Notes: generated by a model from the sequence alone, not told the origin. DNA of 64,000 nucleotides from Glossina fuscipes (GCF_014805625.2 NW_023998630.1:518411-582410), one strand, 5' to 3'; positions 49,541 to 60,330 are shown, numbered from the stretch's first letter. Numbers and translations: made by a program.

Positions 49541-51215
49541 GAACATGAAAGTTTAGTTCTTTTACTTTTTTTTTCTTTTTTAGTATAACGGTGATGGCTG
49601 TAAAAGATTCGGTCATCACCGACCGAATATAATTTTCTTCATTGTGCTCATGTTTATACGTGTTTCATGTCTACAATTTTATATTGTAAGATACATAGCA
49701 TATGTTAACAACCATAGCTTTTGTTACTTTCTGGGTTGTTATAGTTAATTATATACGTTTCAATAGCTATGACTTCATGTGTGTAATATGATTCACTAAA
49801 CACATGTATTATTTGATAGCGGTATGATAGCTTGTATGGTTAATTGGCCAATTTATATGGTTATAATTTAATATATGTCTTATGTGACGTACATAAGGAT
49901 ATTTTAATTAGAATTCTCTGCTTTAACTCTTTGCAGACAGATGGAACAGGGCTGTGCTAAAAAAAGCAATACAGTTTTTTATAATTATGGTATTCTTTGA
50001 TATGCGCTATATGAAACCTGTTTTCAGTTTTGTCAGAACAAAATGATACCTAATAAATAGACACACACACAATACATAGATAGGATGAAAATACATAACA
50101 TTCTGAACGCATTGCAAAAAAAATCGATAGGCAATTTCTTTGGATATTTTGGGAACGAAATATACCACTTTAGATCACTTAATTACTTGACGTTATGGTG
50201 AATTATAAATGCTTACGTTTTGTAATTCCAGCCGATCAACACATAAATGCTTACTTGGTGCGAAAACCAGATTCATAATTATAACTAGAAATAGTGTTCT
50301 TTCTACTCGTATTGAAACGGAATTCGATGAGTATCTATCATGTAGGAGGAGTATATGAAATTCAAATGTTCACATATTTGAAAGTCGTCGTTTATGAGTT
50401 TGTGATTAATTCAACAATTTCAGGTTATATCATGCCCATTTAGAGTTCATAAAACACAGCCCTGCTTTTGAAGAAGAAGTAAATTCAGGCTGTGCTTTTT
50501 CTGCTAACTAATTCGAGTTTATATGCAAAAATTCACTGCAAGCGGTTCCCAAAAGAACGCTTCACGCCATTCATATCCGTTCAGGATTGAACATACCTCT
50601 TTAGAATGAAATTATCATTTTTTACTTGCAAACGAAATAACACTCGAAACTGTTTTGCAAACTAAAGTAATCGATGAAGACTATTAAATGCAATTTTGGA
50701 CCAATTAACAGCAAGAATCATGTTAATGATGAATGATGACTGTGGACAATTTTAAGCAGTTAAATAAAAAAAGTTTTCCTAGTATAAATGTAATAATAAT
50801 TATACATATATACGCATACATTAAACTTTGAACACGTTTTTCTCAAAACGCGATTTTTCAAAGCTGGACACAACAAAGCTTTAAAAAGATTCACTCTTTT
50901 CATTCAAATTTTTTGCTATGTTTTTAAAGCAACTTTCTAAGGATTATAAGAAGCGTAAGTTAATTTAAGTAGTATTCATTAATTTTTTTGGCAAAAATTG
51001 AACTTTTTTTTGTGTTGAGTCACATGTCAGTCGCATAAAAATCAAAATTCTTATTTCTCTGGCTGCAGATGTATAGATGAGATCATTTTCTTTTTTCAAA
51101 TTCAAAGTTGAACCATCGTGCAGTAGGTCTTTTTAAATTCATCATGTCTGCATAACTATATGTTAAATAACTTCCTTGAATATTAGTACTCTATTAACTT
51201 TTCTTCCATTAGTTT
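49541..51215. other. Non-coding DNA, nothing recognised
   Basis: AT-rich, with no assignable feature. Confidence 0.5.
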
Positions 51216-51700
51216 TATACCCACCATAGTAAGATGGGGGTATACACATTTCGTTTTTTCCCTCAATGTAAGAGCCAAACGCAAATTTCAGAGGCCCTGT
51301 AGTATATATATATCCTTGATCACTGAGTTGATTTAGCCATGTCTGTGAAAAAAAAGAGATATCGATTCCAAATTCGGTGGAAGCAATGAAAGTTTCTGCA
51401 CGCAGGTCGGTATTGAAAGTGGGCCAAATTGATCGGAGCGAAAGCGCGCAGCGGAGCGTAAACCAAACGCAAATCCTTTTTTTAACAAAAATTTTTGGAT
51501 TTTTGCTCGTTACTCGGAAATTATAGAAGTTAGAAGTCTGCCATTTTCCATAATTACTCTACGAAGCACGCCACTCCTTACGTGGAAAAATGGAAACGAT
51601 TCGGCTTGCCCACACAAATTTATAAGTGATTAAATTGTGTTTTTTCACTTTTTTGAGGTTTAATGCTTATTAACACAAGGCAAACAAGAACGATTGTTTA
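51216..51700 (+). repeat. Long DINE-like repeat, copy 1 (partner at 57.2 kb)
   Basis: It opens with TTATACCCACCATAGTAAGA and a GGGGGTATAC arm that can pair with it. The TATATATATATCCTTGATCA core, GAGTTGATTTAGCCATGTCT and GATATCGATTCCAAATTCGG follow. The block GATTTTTGCTCGTTACTCGG plus TAGAAGTTAGAAGTC is matched at 57540-57600, so both belong to one family. It borders the 5'-truncated Gypsy element. Confidence 0.65.
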
Positions 51701-51755
51701 AAACTATTTTGTACACTCGCTAAACGAAGATAATGTTTGGATTAGCGATGTTTTG

Positions 51756-52330
51756 ATGAAGCATGAATTTCTGGTAGCAGATATAATGGACGAGGATGGG
51801 GACGGGGATGGATTTTATAGAAAAATATGGCTTCGTACTGCATATGAAAAGGCAAGTGTTACAATATGCTAATGTGACTTTGCCATTGACTGTGGGATAC
51901 GACAGACAAGCCGAAATGTTACAAGTTATAGTACAACGACAACAGATGGTCCTTCCAAACTCCAAAGTAATAGTGTGGGCCAAAGCTACCTAAGGGCTAA
52001 CGCTAAGCGAGGTAAGGGTTGTCGAGCCGAGTAAAGAATGTACGAAAGACAATATCATCATTAGAAAAGCGGTTGTCTTACCGGTCAAGAATTTAATATC
52101 AGTACGGCTGTTAAACCCATCCAGCGCTATAACAAAAATTCATAAAGGAGATATTATAGCGCAATGCCAAAAAGCCGAATATCTGGTAAATTATCAAGCC
52201 GGAAACCCAAATTCATGCTCAAAGATATTCCCAGACACTGAAATTCTCATAAAAAGATGGACTAGTAGTAGTAGACATATGCCAAAAAGTTTTTGCTGGA
52301 AAATTGGTCCATCTTTGCCGTCGTTACAAA
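51756..52330 (+). pseudogene. Gypsy protease C-terminus and protease-RT linker
   Basis: HEFLVADIMDE begins at about 51762. After a frame change, GTGMDFIEKYGF corresponds to the ILGMDFL block near the end of retropepsins. The DTG active-site half is missing, lost with the 5' end. The following frame (to 51993, then others) reads TLPLTVGYDRQ, VVLPVKNLISVRLLNP and ITKIHKGDIIAQCQ, the usual spacer between protease and RT in this group, interrupted by stops. The enzyme would have processed the Gag-Pol polyprotein, and this copy cannot. Confidence 0.75.
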
Positions 52331-52409
52331 TTCGGGTAGCCGCCCTAATGTTCCGAAACATATAATCATCACTGCAGGAGCTGATCCTATGCGGCAATGG
52401 CCTAGAAAG

Positions 52410-53060
52410 AAAAAGAGAAGTGGCGGACTTGATGAAAGATATGCAAGAGCGAGAAATTTTCAAACCATCGAATAGCCCTTGGGGTTCGCCAGTAGTTCTT
52501 GTTAAGTCTGGGTCCACCAGATTTTATGTGGATTATAGGGAGTTGAACGAAGTGACCAAGAAGGATAGCTACTCTTTGCTTAGGATCGAAGGCATCTTAG
52601 ACACATTGTCAGGTTCGCAATGGTTCTCAAACTTAGATTTAAATTGTGGGTACTGGCAGGTGGAGGTCGCGAACATGACAAGGAAAAGACTGCGTTTTCC
52701 GTTGGCGACGGATTATATCAGTTTACCGTAATTATGTTTGGATTATGCAACGCGCTTGCCACATTTGAACGCTTAATGGATTTCGTGCTACAAGGGTTGC
52801 TCTTGAAGACATGCATGGTATATTTGGATGACATTATTGTCATGGTTAAAGATTTCAAGGAACACCTAAAAAATCTGAAAAATGTTTTTCACCGACTACA
52901 GGCAGTAGGTTTGAAATTGACCAGCGAAAAATGTGTATTCTTTAGGAAGGAAGTGATATATCTAGGACACAAGGTCTCCACGATTGGAATTCATACGGAT
53001 GAAGAAAAAATAAGAGCAGTAACAGAATGGCCACGAACAAACAATTTGTTCGAAGTTTCC
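52410..53060 (+). pseudogene. Gypsy reverse transcriptase pseudogene
   Basis: The start EVADLMKDMQEREIFKPSNS is followed by PWGSPVVLV and FYVDYRELNEVTKKDSYSL (the FCVDYRxLNxxTKxDxYPLP block), then WFSNLDLNCGYWQVEV (catalytic block A, DLxSGYWQ). A frameshift near 52690 moves the rest to the 52620 frame: YQFTVIMFGLCNALATFERL (block B, MPFGLCNAPATF) and YLDDIIV at 52821-52841 with both catalytic aspartates of block C. LKLTSEKCVFF and VIYLGHKVSTIGI follow. Catalytic residues are therefore present, but the reading frame is broken. The enzyme made LTR-element cDNA from RNA. Confidence 0.92.
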
Positions 53061-53640
53061 GGGGAATCTGTACACACTACCGCAGATTCTTACCCAGGCT
53101 TCCCACGGTTGCAAGTGGACTGCTTGACCTTACGAAGAAAAATCGGCCCTTCATGTTGGGAGAGTCTCAAGAGCACGCGGTCACGCAGTTGAAAGAGACG
53201 TTATGCGCAGCATTCATTTCAGCTTATCCAGTACCGGGAGAAAAATTTATACCGGATACCGATGCAAGCGCAGAAGATCTGTGGCATTGTGCTCTCCCAG
53301 CAAATTGATGGTAACGAAAAGATCATTGCATACTTCAGCAAGCGTTTATCCAAATCCGATAGAAATTATTGCGTTGCGCGACGAGAACTGCTGGCAATCT
53401 GTCAAGCACTTCCACAAATATCTCTATGGGCAACAATTTCTCTTAAAGACAGATCGTGCTCTGCCATGGTTACTCAACTCCAAAGAACCAGAAAGAAAGC
53501 TAGCCAGGTGGATTGAAAAACTGCGATCCTCCCAATTCTCGATTTCCCACCGGAGCGGCAAATCGCATAGCAATGCGGATGCTATGTCCAGACGACCATG
53601 CGACCCGCACAGCAAACACTGCGTAAAAAACGAGCATAAA
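53061..53640 (+). pseudogene. Gypsy RNase H pseudogene
   Basis: A connection segment (GICTHYRRFLPRLPTVASGL) leads to IPDTDAS at 53252-53269, the first catalytic aspartate. A frameshift follows, where the conserved GxGAVLSQ strand should be. The next frame gives IVLSQQIDGNEKIIAYFSKR and NYCVARRELLAI (catalytic glutamate helix), and another frame gives VKHFHKYLYGQQFLLKTDRA and SHSNADAMSRRPC, the last containing the NADALSR block with an acidic active-site residue. At least two frameshifts inactivate it. RNase H would remove RNA from the RNA-DNA hybrid during reverse transcription. Confidence 0.88.
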
Positions 53641-53839
53641 GGAGGAATCGTCATCTGCCAGACTATAGTGGAGCCCAACGGAAGATTTTCGAAGCAAGAC
53701 ACGCGCAGTGTTCAAATGGCCGACGAAGGTTTAAACACATTAGGAAAGACCATAGAAAAGGAAGAGCGTTCCACATGGGTAAATATTTCAAGAGAAAGTC
53801 CGATTACGAAGTCGTATTAGGCCCAGTGGCAAAGCCTCA

Positions 53840-54480
53840 TGGTTGAAGATGGATGCTTGTTGCGCTTACGGCATAGTAAAAATGATTCATCGGTTAAGAA
53901 TTTGCTGAGGGTCCCACAAGGGAGAACTCGCGAAGTTATAAGGGAATACCACAACGGGTTAAGCGGAGGGCATCTTGGCATAACAAAAACCGTGGAGAAG
54001 ATCAAGGAAAATTTCTATTGGGTGCTTATAAAGGATTCCTTAGCAAATCGAAAGGTCCGAAAAATAAGCCGCGAGGGCGCTTGCAGCAGTATAACGTGGG
54101 TGCACCTTTCGAAAGAATCGCAATGGATATTGCTGGTCCATTTCCAGCCAGCAATGCAGGAAATAAATATGTACTTCTAGTCATTGATTACTTCAATAAA
54201 CGGTCAGAAGTATACCCCATAGCCAACCAAGAAACAAAGACAATAGCGAAAATATTCGTCAATAATTGGGTTACGCGGTTTGAAACCCCCATCGATCTGC
54301 ATTCAGACCAAGATAGGACCTTTGAATCTTCGGTCTTTTAAGAGGTTTGCCACATATTTGGCATTAATAAAACTAGAACGACTCCATTGCATCCTCAGTC
54401 TGACGGAATGGTGGAAAGGTCTAATCAAACGCTCCAAGAACATCTGCGGAAAGTGATCGATGATAATCAGCAGGGGTGAA
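53840..54480 (+). pseudogene. Gypsy integrase pseudogene (catalytic core)
   Basis: The zinc-binding region starts with REVIREYHNGLSGGHLGITK (the HxxxxxGHxG histidines) and KIKENFYWV. The paired CxxC that should follow is not intact. A frame change leads to FERIAMDIAGPF, with the first DDE aspartate at 54126-54128, then VLLVIDYFNKRSEVYPI, HSDQ with the second aspartate at 54306-54308, and after an in-frame stop (54339-54341) TTPLHPQSDGMVERSNQTLQ with the glutamate at 54414-54416. All three DDE residues are visible, but the stop and frameshifts disable the protein. Integrase inserts the element's cDNA into the genome. Confidence 0.9.
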
Positions 54481-54947
54481 CAAATAACAATCTTTTTAAT
54501 GGCATTCAGCTCACCAGTGCACAACACCACTACTCTACCCCCGGCGCGGATTTTGTTCGAATCTAATCCGATGCTACCCCTAATGTCCAAAGGACCGAGA
54601 CCGAATATGTTGCTCGATTGAGGATGATATTGAATAATATGCACCGATAATTTCGACGTAGAACGCAAATCGTAAGTGACAGGATGAAAGCATGATACGA
54701 TCTAAGGGCTAATGCTGATGGACTTAAGGAAGGGGATTTAGTGTTTTTGTACAATCCTTTACGTCAAAAAGATATGTCACCAAAACTACGCTGTGACTGG
54801 GAAGGTTCGTACAAAATCATCACAAGGATAAATGAAGTTGTCTTTCAAACACGAAAACATCCCGAAGGCAGAACTAAATTCAAAGTGGTACACCTGGACC
54901 GACAGACGCAATATCGAAACGACCCTGTTCGGGACGAACAAGATTAA
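54481..54947 (+). pseudogene. Gypsy integrase C-terminal region
   Basis: Poorly preserved sequence to about 54700 keeps traces of the LMAFxSSVHxTT and PARILFG blocks. From 54700 the frame reads LRANADGLKEGDLVFLYNP and KLRCDWEGSYKIITRINEVV, then a KVVHLDR block, matching the GPY/F-like C-terminal module of insect Gypsy integrases. It stops at 54945-54947, eleven bases before the LTR. A short stretch near 54649-54663 is shared with the unassigned segment at 12.6 kb. Confidence 0.8.
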
Positions 54948-54958
54948 GTGGAGGGTAG

Positions 54959-55362
54959 TGTTACGGAAATTCCAAATCCTGTTCATTCCAGCTAAGTAAT
55001 AAAATCATAAAGAGCGAAAAACTAAATGCACATTCGCAACATGCGGCTGCCGGCCGAGGAAAACGAGTACTAGAAAAGTAGGTTAAGGAACTAAAAGTGA
55101 AACTGTAAAATTAGGTATAGTAATATGAATGTAAAAATGTATATAAATAGAATTTTTGTGAAAGGCAGAGACAGAAGGCAGAGAGTAGAAAAAGAATATA
55201 TAAGTTAAGCGGTTGAAAGTATTGTCAAAAATAAATTGTGAATAATCCTAAATATAAGGAATATAATTGTAAATAAAAAAATTTTGAAGTGTATTTCTCT
55301 TGAACAAAATAACCACGATCTAGTGATACGGACTGTACCTTACAAAAGCGAATTTCATAACA
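54959..55362 (+). repeat. 3' LTR of the Gypsy element, copy C
   Basis: The LTR begins TGTTACGGAAATTCC and ends TTTCATAACA, giving the TG...CA ends of LTRs and a length of 404 bp. Inside are the GCGGCTGCCGGCCGAGG block, a TATATAAATA box at about 55139-55150 that may be the promoter, an AATAAA at 55230-55235 that may be the poly(A) signal, and the GATACGGACTGTACCTTAC block near the end. ATAT follows at 55363-55366. Confidence 0.92.
55139..55150 (+). promoter_or_regulatory. Putative LTR TATA box
   Basis: GTATATAAATAG lies mid-LTR, about 85 bp ahead of a poly(A)-type AATAAA. In LTR elements this order fits U3 promoter then R/poly(A). Inferred from position only. Confidence 0.5.
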
Positions 55363-55439
55363 ATATGTTATTTGCCTAAAATTGGATCGTGTTTAAAATG
55401 AATACGGTAGACACCGCGATTAATTTTTTCTTAATAATG

Positions 55440-55760
55440 CTAGCGATATGGGTTTGAAACAAGAGAACTTGGAAAGTAGAATGCGAAAAATGTAATGGTG
55501 GATATGCGAGATTCGGCCCACGCCGAAGATAACTTTCTTACTTGTTTATTTCCGGCCGTGTACCTTACCCGATTTGGTGAGCACCACCAATACTTCGATC
55601 GAATTTAAAGTTGATGTGTCCGTTTTGTGACCAGAAGGACGTTTACCGCAGGCAAATAAACAACAGACTGAAAAGTAGGACAGACGGGCGGAAAAACATG
55701 TCTACACTGTTTCAGAATTTATAGCTGATTAATAATATATGCAACTTGACTTTCGTTTAG
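55440..55760 (-). repeat. DINE-1/mini-me-like repeat fragment
   Basis: The reverse strand shows the core in order: GACCCTAAACGAAAG, CATATATTATTAATCAGC, TAGACATG and CCGCCCGTCTGTCC. The segment GAACTTGGAAAGTAGAATGC (55467-55486) has near matches at 57751 and 57893. Confidence 0.5.
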
Positions 55761-56249
55761 GGTCTTTCAAATGGTTTGACCGGGTTAGCAATCAAATTTC
55801 GATATTTTGCAATTTTAGTGGGCGTGACATATTTGTCCCATTTTTGTGCAGATGTTCAGGAGTTAGTAGTAGACTATGCAGAAAATTTTCTGTCATTGTA
55901 ACGTCCTAGATTACAAGTGAAGAGCAAAAAAACTAATTTCTTTACCTTAATAATCACGTGGGCCAAGAAGACGTAGGCGACTTTCTTGCGTACTCTCTTC
56001 TAATGAGAGTGTTGCAATTAACGTCGTTGAAATACAGAAATTTGACTATTAATGAATATGCGCAATCTGTATGACATACGCAAATATAAAATTTGGTTTT
56101 AGTCTGTACACAAATGCGATATAATAACCAGAATCATTTATGCAATTTATACGAATTTTTCTTTAACCCATTACTATTACTACTGTAGCAAAGCGTAAAA
56201 TTTCGAAACGATAAATATATCAAAGCTTTGTCCTCCTTTGTACGTTCTA
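55761..56249. other. Repeat-derived non-coding DNA
   Basis: A phrase such as TTAGTGGGCGTGACATATTT suggests it continues the DINE-like sequence. No gene. Confidence 0.35.
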
Positions 56250-56517
56250 ATGTTATTACTGTGTTATATTACTATATCATAAATAGAATATTTGTGGAAG
56301 GGAGAGTGAGCGGGGCAAGAACATTTGAGCTGAGAGTACAGCTAAAACAAATTGTGAATAATCCTACATGTAAGAAATGTAATTGTAAATAAATACTCCT
56401 ACTGTTGTGAAAGACAAAGTAGTAAAATAAAAGAACTTTGAAGTGTATTTCTTTTGAACAGTATTTCCGCGATCCAGTGATACGGACTGTATCTTGTAAA
56501 AAGCGAATTTCATAACA
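56250..56517 (+). mobile_element. 5'-truncated solo LTR, copy D
   Basis: It matches the second half of the LTR at 54959-55362: ATAAATAGAATATTTGTGGA, ACAAATTGTGAATAATCCTA, TTTGAAGTGTATTTCT, CAGTGATACGGACTGTATCT and the end AATTTCATAACA at 56517, followed by ATAT (56518-56521). The first part of the LTR, including the GGCTGCCGGCC block, is missing. A degenerate second copy of the AATAATCC...TTGTAAAT unit is present, as in copy B. Confidence 0.85.
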
Positions 56518-56689
56518 ATATAATAGGTGATTCATGGATTTTGGGTGGCAACTTCTATTGGTGAAAATGATAAAGTAATGCGAGGTATTAATGTACACGG
56601 TTATATGATTTTGACGTTTCTCTATATGAAATAATAGGTTTTCGTTTAGTATTGTTGAGTTATTCAGTGTGCACACCCGCTAATCATGG

Positions 56690-57100
56690 AATGTGCAAAG
56701 TTGCATTTTCAACATTTATCCCTTTCGTTGTTTAATTTAGAGAAATCTACTGTCAAGCTCATCAATCGCTTAGCTCGTGGTGATGTTGCTCCACCATATT
56801 TCAATTATCGGTATTGTGACTGGCGATGAAAATAGGTCTACTACGACAATCCTAGTCCAGGAAATCCATCCATACCGACACCGAAGCGGAATATTCATCG
56901 CTATATAGTTTTATTGTGCATATGGCGGAATCAGCAAGGTGTGGTGGAATGAAACTGTTACTGCGGACGTCCACAGAGGTCAATTGCACACATTGAACGA
57001 CATATTGTTGCAAAAAAGACCAACAATAGCAACTAACAGACGCAAAGATGGACCGACGATTGGCACCTTGCCAAACCAATATTGTTCTTTCAACAAATTA
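56690..57100 (+). pseudogene. mariner transposase relic (third lineage)
   Basis: IVTGDEN is encoded at 56813-56833, with the first catalytic Asp codon at 56825-56827. After frame changes, HRSGIFIAI, stop, FYCAYGGISKVWWNET stands where other mariners have the KRNIHxxKVMLCIWWD and GVVYYEL blocks. VTADVHRGQLHTLNDILLQK and RPTIATNRRKD follow (the VNADxYxxQLxxLNxxLLEKRP block). A degraded HDNARPHxAKP block may lie near 57050-57080. The C-terminus and third aspartate are missing. It is a single fragment without inverted repeats, lying between the truncated LTR and a DINE copy. Confidence 0.72.
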
Positions 57101-57239
57101 TCGCCACTTTCCCAGAAAGAAAAAAATTGTAAAAAATTATGAAAAATATTTTGATTAATTCATACCAATTTTTCTCAATAAATTCCTTTTTCAAGTGAAA
57201 AAGTGATCAAAATGCATGCAAGCACCTAATATTTAATAT

Positions 57240-57640
57240 ACGTCGTACGGTTGGCAACATTCAAAAGAAAGTTTCAGGGAAGACGCTATAAATATTTCTC
57301 ATTAGAGTCATTTTCTGAATCGATCTAGTCATGCCTGTCCGTCTGTGTTTCTGTGTTTATATATATGTCTGATATATGTTGTTCACATTCTCTTAAAAAT
57401 TAAGATATCTACATCATATTCAATATAGAAATATTAAAAGCAGGTATTGCTATTGAAAAGGAAAAAAATTGGTCAAAAGACACGTTCACAGGGGCGCGTA
57501 AATTGTGCGAATGTTGTTTCTTGAAGAAAAATTAGTTGATTTTTGCTAATTACTCATAAATTACGAAAGATAAAAGACTAAAATTTTCGAAAAATATTTT
57601 GCGGAGGACTTATAGTGTGAACAAGATAGAATACTTAACA
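57240..57640 (+). repeat. Long DINE-like repeat, copy 2 (partner at 51.2 kb)
   Basis: GACGCTATAAATATTTCTCA and CTGAATCGATCTAGTCATGC, then CTGTCCGTCTGTG, give the family core. GATTTTTGCTAATTACTCAT and GATAAAAGACTAAAATTTTC align with 51497-51550. The GC-rich phrase GGGGCGCGTAAATTG parallels 51440-51470. Confidence 0.65.
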
Positions 57641-57699
57641 GAATGATCACGTTGTTTATCTAAAAATGAGTTTATTCTAAATGAAGTATAGTAGACGTC

Positions 57700-57960
57700 T
57701 CAACCTGGAGGATTGGCTTTTTCGTAGCAGTTCAATGGAATGAGTATGAAATAAAAGAACTTAAAAAGTAGAATGCGGCAACCTGAGTGTGCCGCTTTCG
57801 AATTAAATATGGCCTTAGTGAGGAATTGACGAGGAATTGAGGAGGACGGATTGTTTATTTCCTAAGAATAGACTCATTGTTCTTCTTAAATAGGAGCGCT
57901 TGAAGAGTAGAATGAAAATATTAAGTATGGCGAAAGCCATGAGTTAATTTGGGATTAACG
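57700..57960 (+). repeat. Repeat tail with a recurring AGTAGAATG motif
   Basis: GAACTTAAAAAGTAGAATGC at about 57751 and GCGCTTGAAGAGTAGAATGA at about 57895 are variants of one unit also seen at 55467. Probably the 3' part of the DINE-like family. Confidence 0.4.
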
Positions 57961-58735
57961 GTCCCGTAACGCAATGAAAAGCGCAAAATAAATTACATAA
58001 AGTTTCCGTATAAAATGCAAAATTTTAATTAATAAGATAACTATAAAAAAAAAAACAAATTGAAAATAGAATAGAATTAATAGACAGCCAACTTCTAAGA
58101 TAAAGGAAATTTATCAGTTGTATTAAAAGTTGTAACACAATTTTCAATGTTGTCAATGGAACGTTTAAGAAACGGTCATCGAAAAAATCTATAATGTCCA
58201 GTTGTACGAAATCCTTTGAGCAGGCTGTGAATACTTTGCAGGTTCTTATTTTGAATAACTTGACGATTTTAGAGAAGAGTTTAAAAAAAAAAAAAAACAT
58301 ATCTGATACACATTTGATGTGAAAGAAAAATAGTTTGTTATGGTTAATGTGTATGTGCGGCATGAAAGAGCAAGTTTATTATTGGAAAAGATCTGGAATT
58401 ATTTTTGGAATTTAATAGAAGCTGCTTGTCCAAGAAAAGCAATATGGGCATTCTCTGACCAGAATTATTGGAGGGAAGGCATGTGGATTGCACTTTAGAT
58501 TCGCTTATTTTAATCTTATTTTATGACGACCAAATTCGCAAAACTAGAGTCAAGAAGCTTCTTAGCTGGGGTATAACTCAGGGCTTTCCACAAAATCCTT
58601 TTCCGAGAATTTTCAAAATGAAAATACTTACGCCTTCACATTTTTTAACAATAGATGAGAGAAAGGCTGTGAACTTAGTCGGTATGAATTTATTTATTTA
58701 TTTTTTTTTGTTACGACAGCCAACCTTATGAGCCT
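57961..58735. other. Non-coding DNA, nothing recognised
   Basis: A minus-strand frame at 58025-58363 (112 codons, F/I/L-rich) and a plus frame at 58468-58731 (87 codons) have no known motif. Confidence 0.45.
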
Positions 58736-58739
58736 GGAC

Positions 58740-60330
58740 CGATTGTTAATACCTAAATGTCTATTCACTCAACTCAACTCTCTCTAATCGTCCCAAAACG
58801 TCATTCTGGGACAGTGGCTAAATTAAGTCTGCCATCCCCTATCCGCGAAGTCATATACTCGGAATCAGCGACTAAGTTAAGCCAGCCATGCTATCGAATG
58901 TATGCGTTATAAAGTGTGTATTGGCTTGTATAACAACATGCTTATTGATTGCTTATAGCTATAAGTGTTTACAATGAGTTTATGCACGACGTAAGAGTAT
59001 TAACGGAAAACCGATTTTACCGCGATCAATGTGTGCTTATTTTCGACGGGAGTTGAGTTCAAATACAAAGTATATGTATAAGTAAAGGAAAACCGAACTA
59101 TGAAAGTGTAAACAATACGTGATTTATGTTATGTAAAGAGAATAAACCTTGAAAATAGTGTGTATGGTTCTAGAAAGTGGAACAAATTAACGAAGCAATG
59201 TGTGTAATCAATGTGTAAGCATAGCAGTTGAGTGGTAAATACGAATAATATGTATAAAAACCATTCAATGCACGTATAGGCGAGAATAAGTATATGCATG
59301 ATAATAATTCAATACGTAAAGACCAAGTCCATGTTTATAACCGTGCGAATGTCTACGACAATATGTATAGGTACGTCGACAATCAAAAGAAATGAAACGA
59401 TGCATATGCAAGTAACTTAAGGAGCGATTCAATGTGCGTTATGTGGAAAATATATAATCAAAAGAGATAAAGTCTAGGTTTATATGCAGAAGCATCAAAA
59501 TCACGAGCTCAACATATGATCGAAAAAAAGAAGTGAATGTTTATAAGCAACGCACATAGAATCAATAAGTAAATGTATATTCGCAATAGATCAAAGTAAC
59601 GATCGACAAAAAGGTACTGATATCATAATGTACAATCCCGAAACATTTGACAGCTGAATCGAGCAGATACAGAGACTAGCTAAAATTTTAAAAAGGAAGC
59701 AAAACGCCCCCTTGCATTGGAGGCGATTTGGTCCCACGTTTAGGTTCAAGTGTTTGTATACGCATAATAGGCTGATTAGCTTTGGTTTAGTAGTAAGTTA
59801 GGTTTAAAAAACAACGTTCAAAGGAAGAGGCTGTCTGCGACTAATAAATGGATTAGCAACACCGAACGTAAGAATGATCACCTTTTCCAACCAACGACGA
59901 CTACGCATCGTGTCTCCGTAAAATCAGGAAATATCCGTATAAGCACATATATGTTGGGGTACACTTGATTCACAGTCGACATGCCATGCGTTTTTCCTAC
60001 TACTTACAGTCCCGAGAGGTTATTTTGCATACATGAAATCCCATAGGCTGACCACAACCAAGGAAATGATATAACCGGATAAGTTAAGGTCATGACAGGT
60101 TAAAAGAATTGAAAGAGTTAACATTACATTTGGCTTGTACGCCCAGAAAAAGAAATGTTACTGAATGAATAAGTAGCTTATAATATTAGATGTAAGACAA
60201 AATTGAATACTACTTTTGTTACCTAAAGGAAATAGGAAGAAATGAAGATAAAAACTCTAGAGAAGCCAATTAGATAACCCCGACAGAAGGCCGTAGCCAC
60301 ACACGGTTAAAATCCTTCCAGCTTTTAGTG
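58740..60330 (+). other. Unassigned purine-rich segment, possible element leader
   Basis: For about 1.5 kb the sequence changes character, with few T-runs and many short AG-rich and ATATG-rich phrases. Small internal echoes include CTAAATTAAGTCTGCCAT (58818) against CTAAGTTAAGCCAGCCAT (58871), and repeated CAATGTGTGC or CAATGTGTAAG phrases near 59020-59220. There is no open frame of any length and no transposon protein motif. It could be an LTR-plus-leader or a non-autonomous repeat, but I cannot name a family. Confidence 0.35.

Larger units (their letters stand above)
51750..55362 (+). mobile_element. 5'-truncated Ty3/Gypsy retrotransposon with 3' LTR
   Basis: Pol domains occur in the Gypsy order: protease C-terminus, reverse transcriptase, RNase H, integrase, then a 3' LTR preceded by a purine-rich tract (GTGGAGGGTAG, 54948-54958). 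Gag and the 5' LTR are absent. Upstream similarity ends within the protease near 51750, next to a DINE-like repeat. No env-like frame exists between integrase and LTR. The pol frame is broken by stops and several frameshifts, so it is a dead copy. The ATAT at 55363-55366 follows the LTR. Related LTRs stand alone at 23.2, 31.8 and 56.3 kb. Confidence 0.93.

Noticed and set aside
54948..54958. Possible env gene after Gypsy pol
   Set aside because: The integrase stop is only eleven bases before the LTR. There is no room for a third frame.
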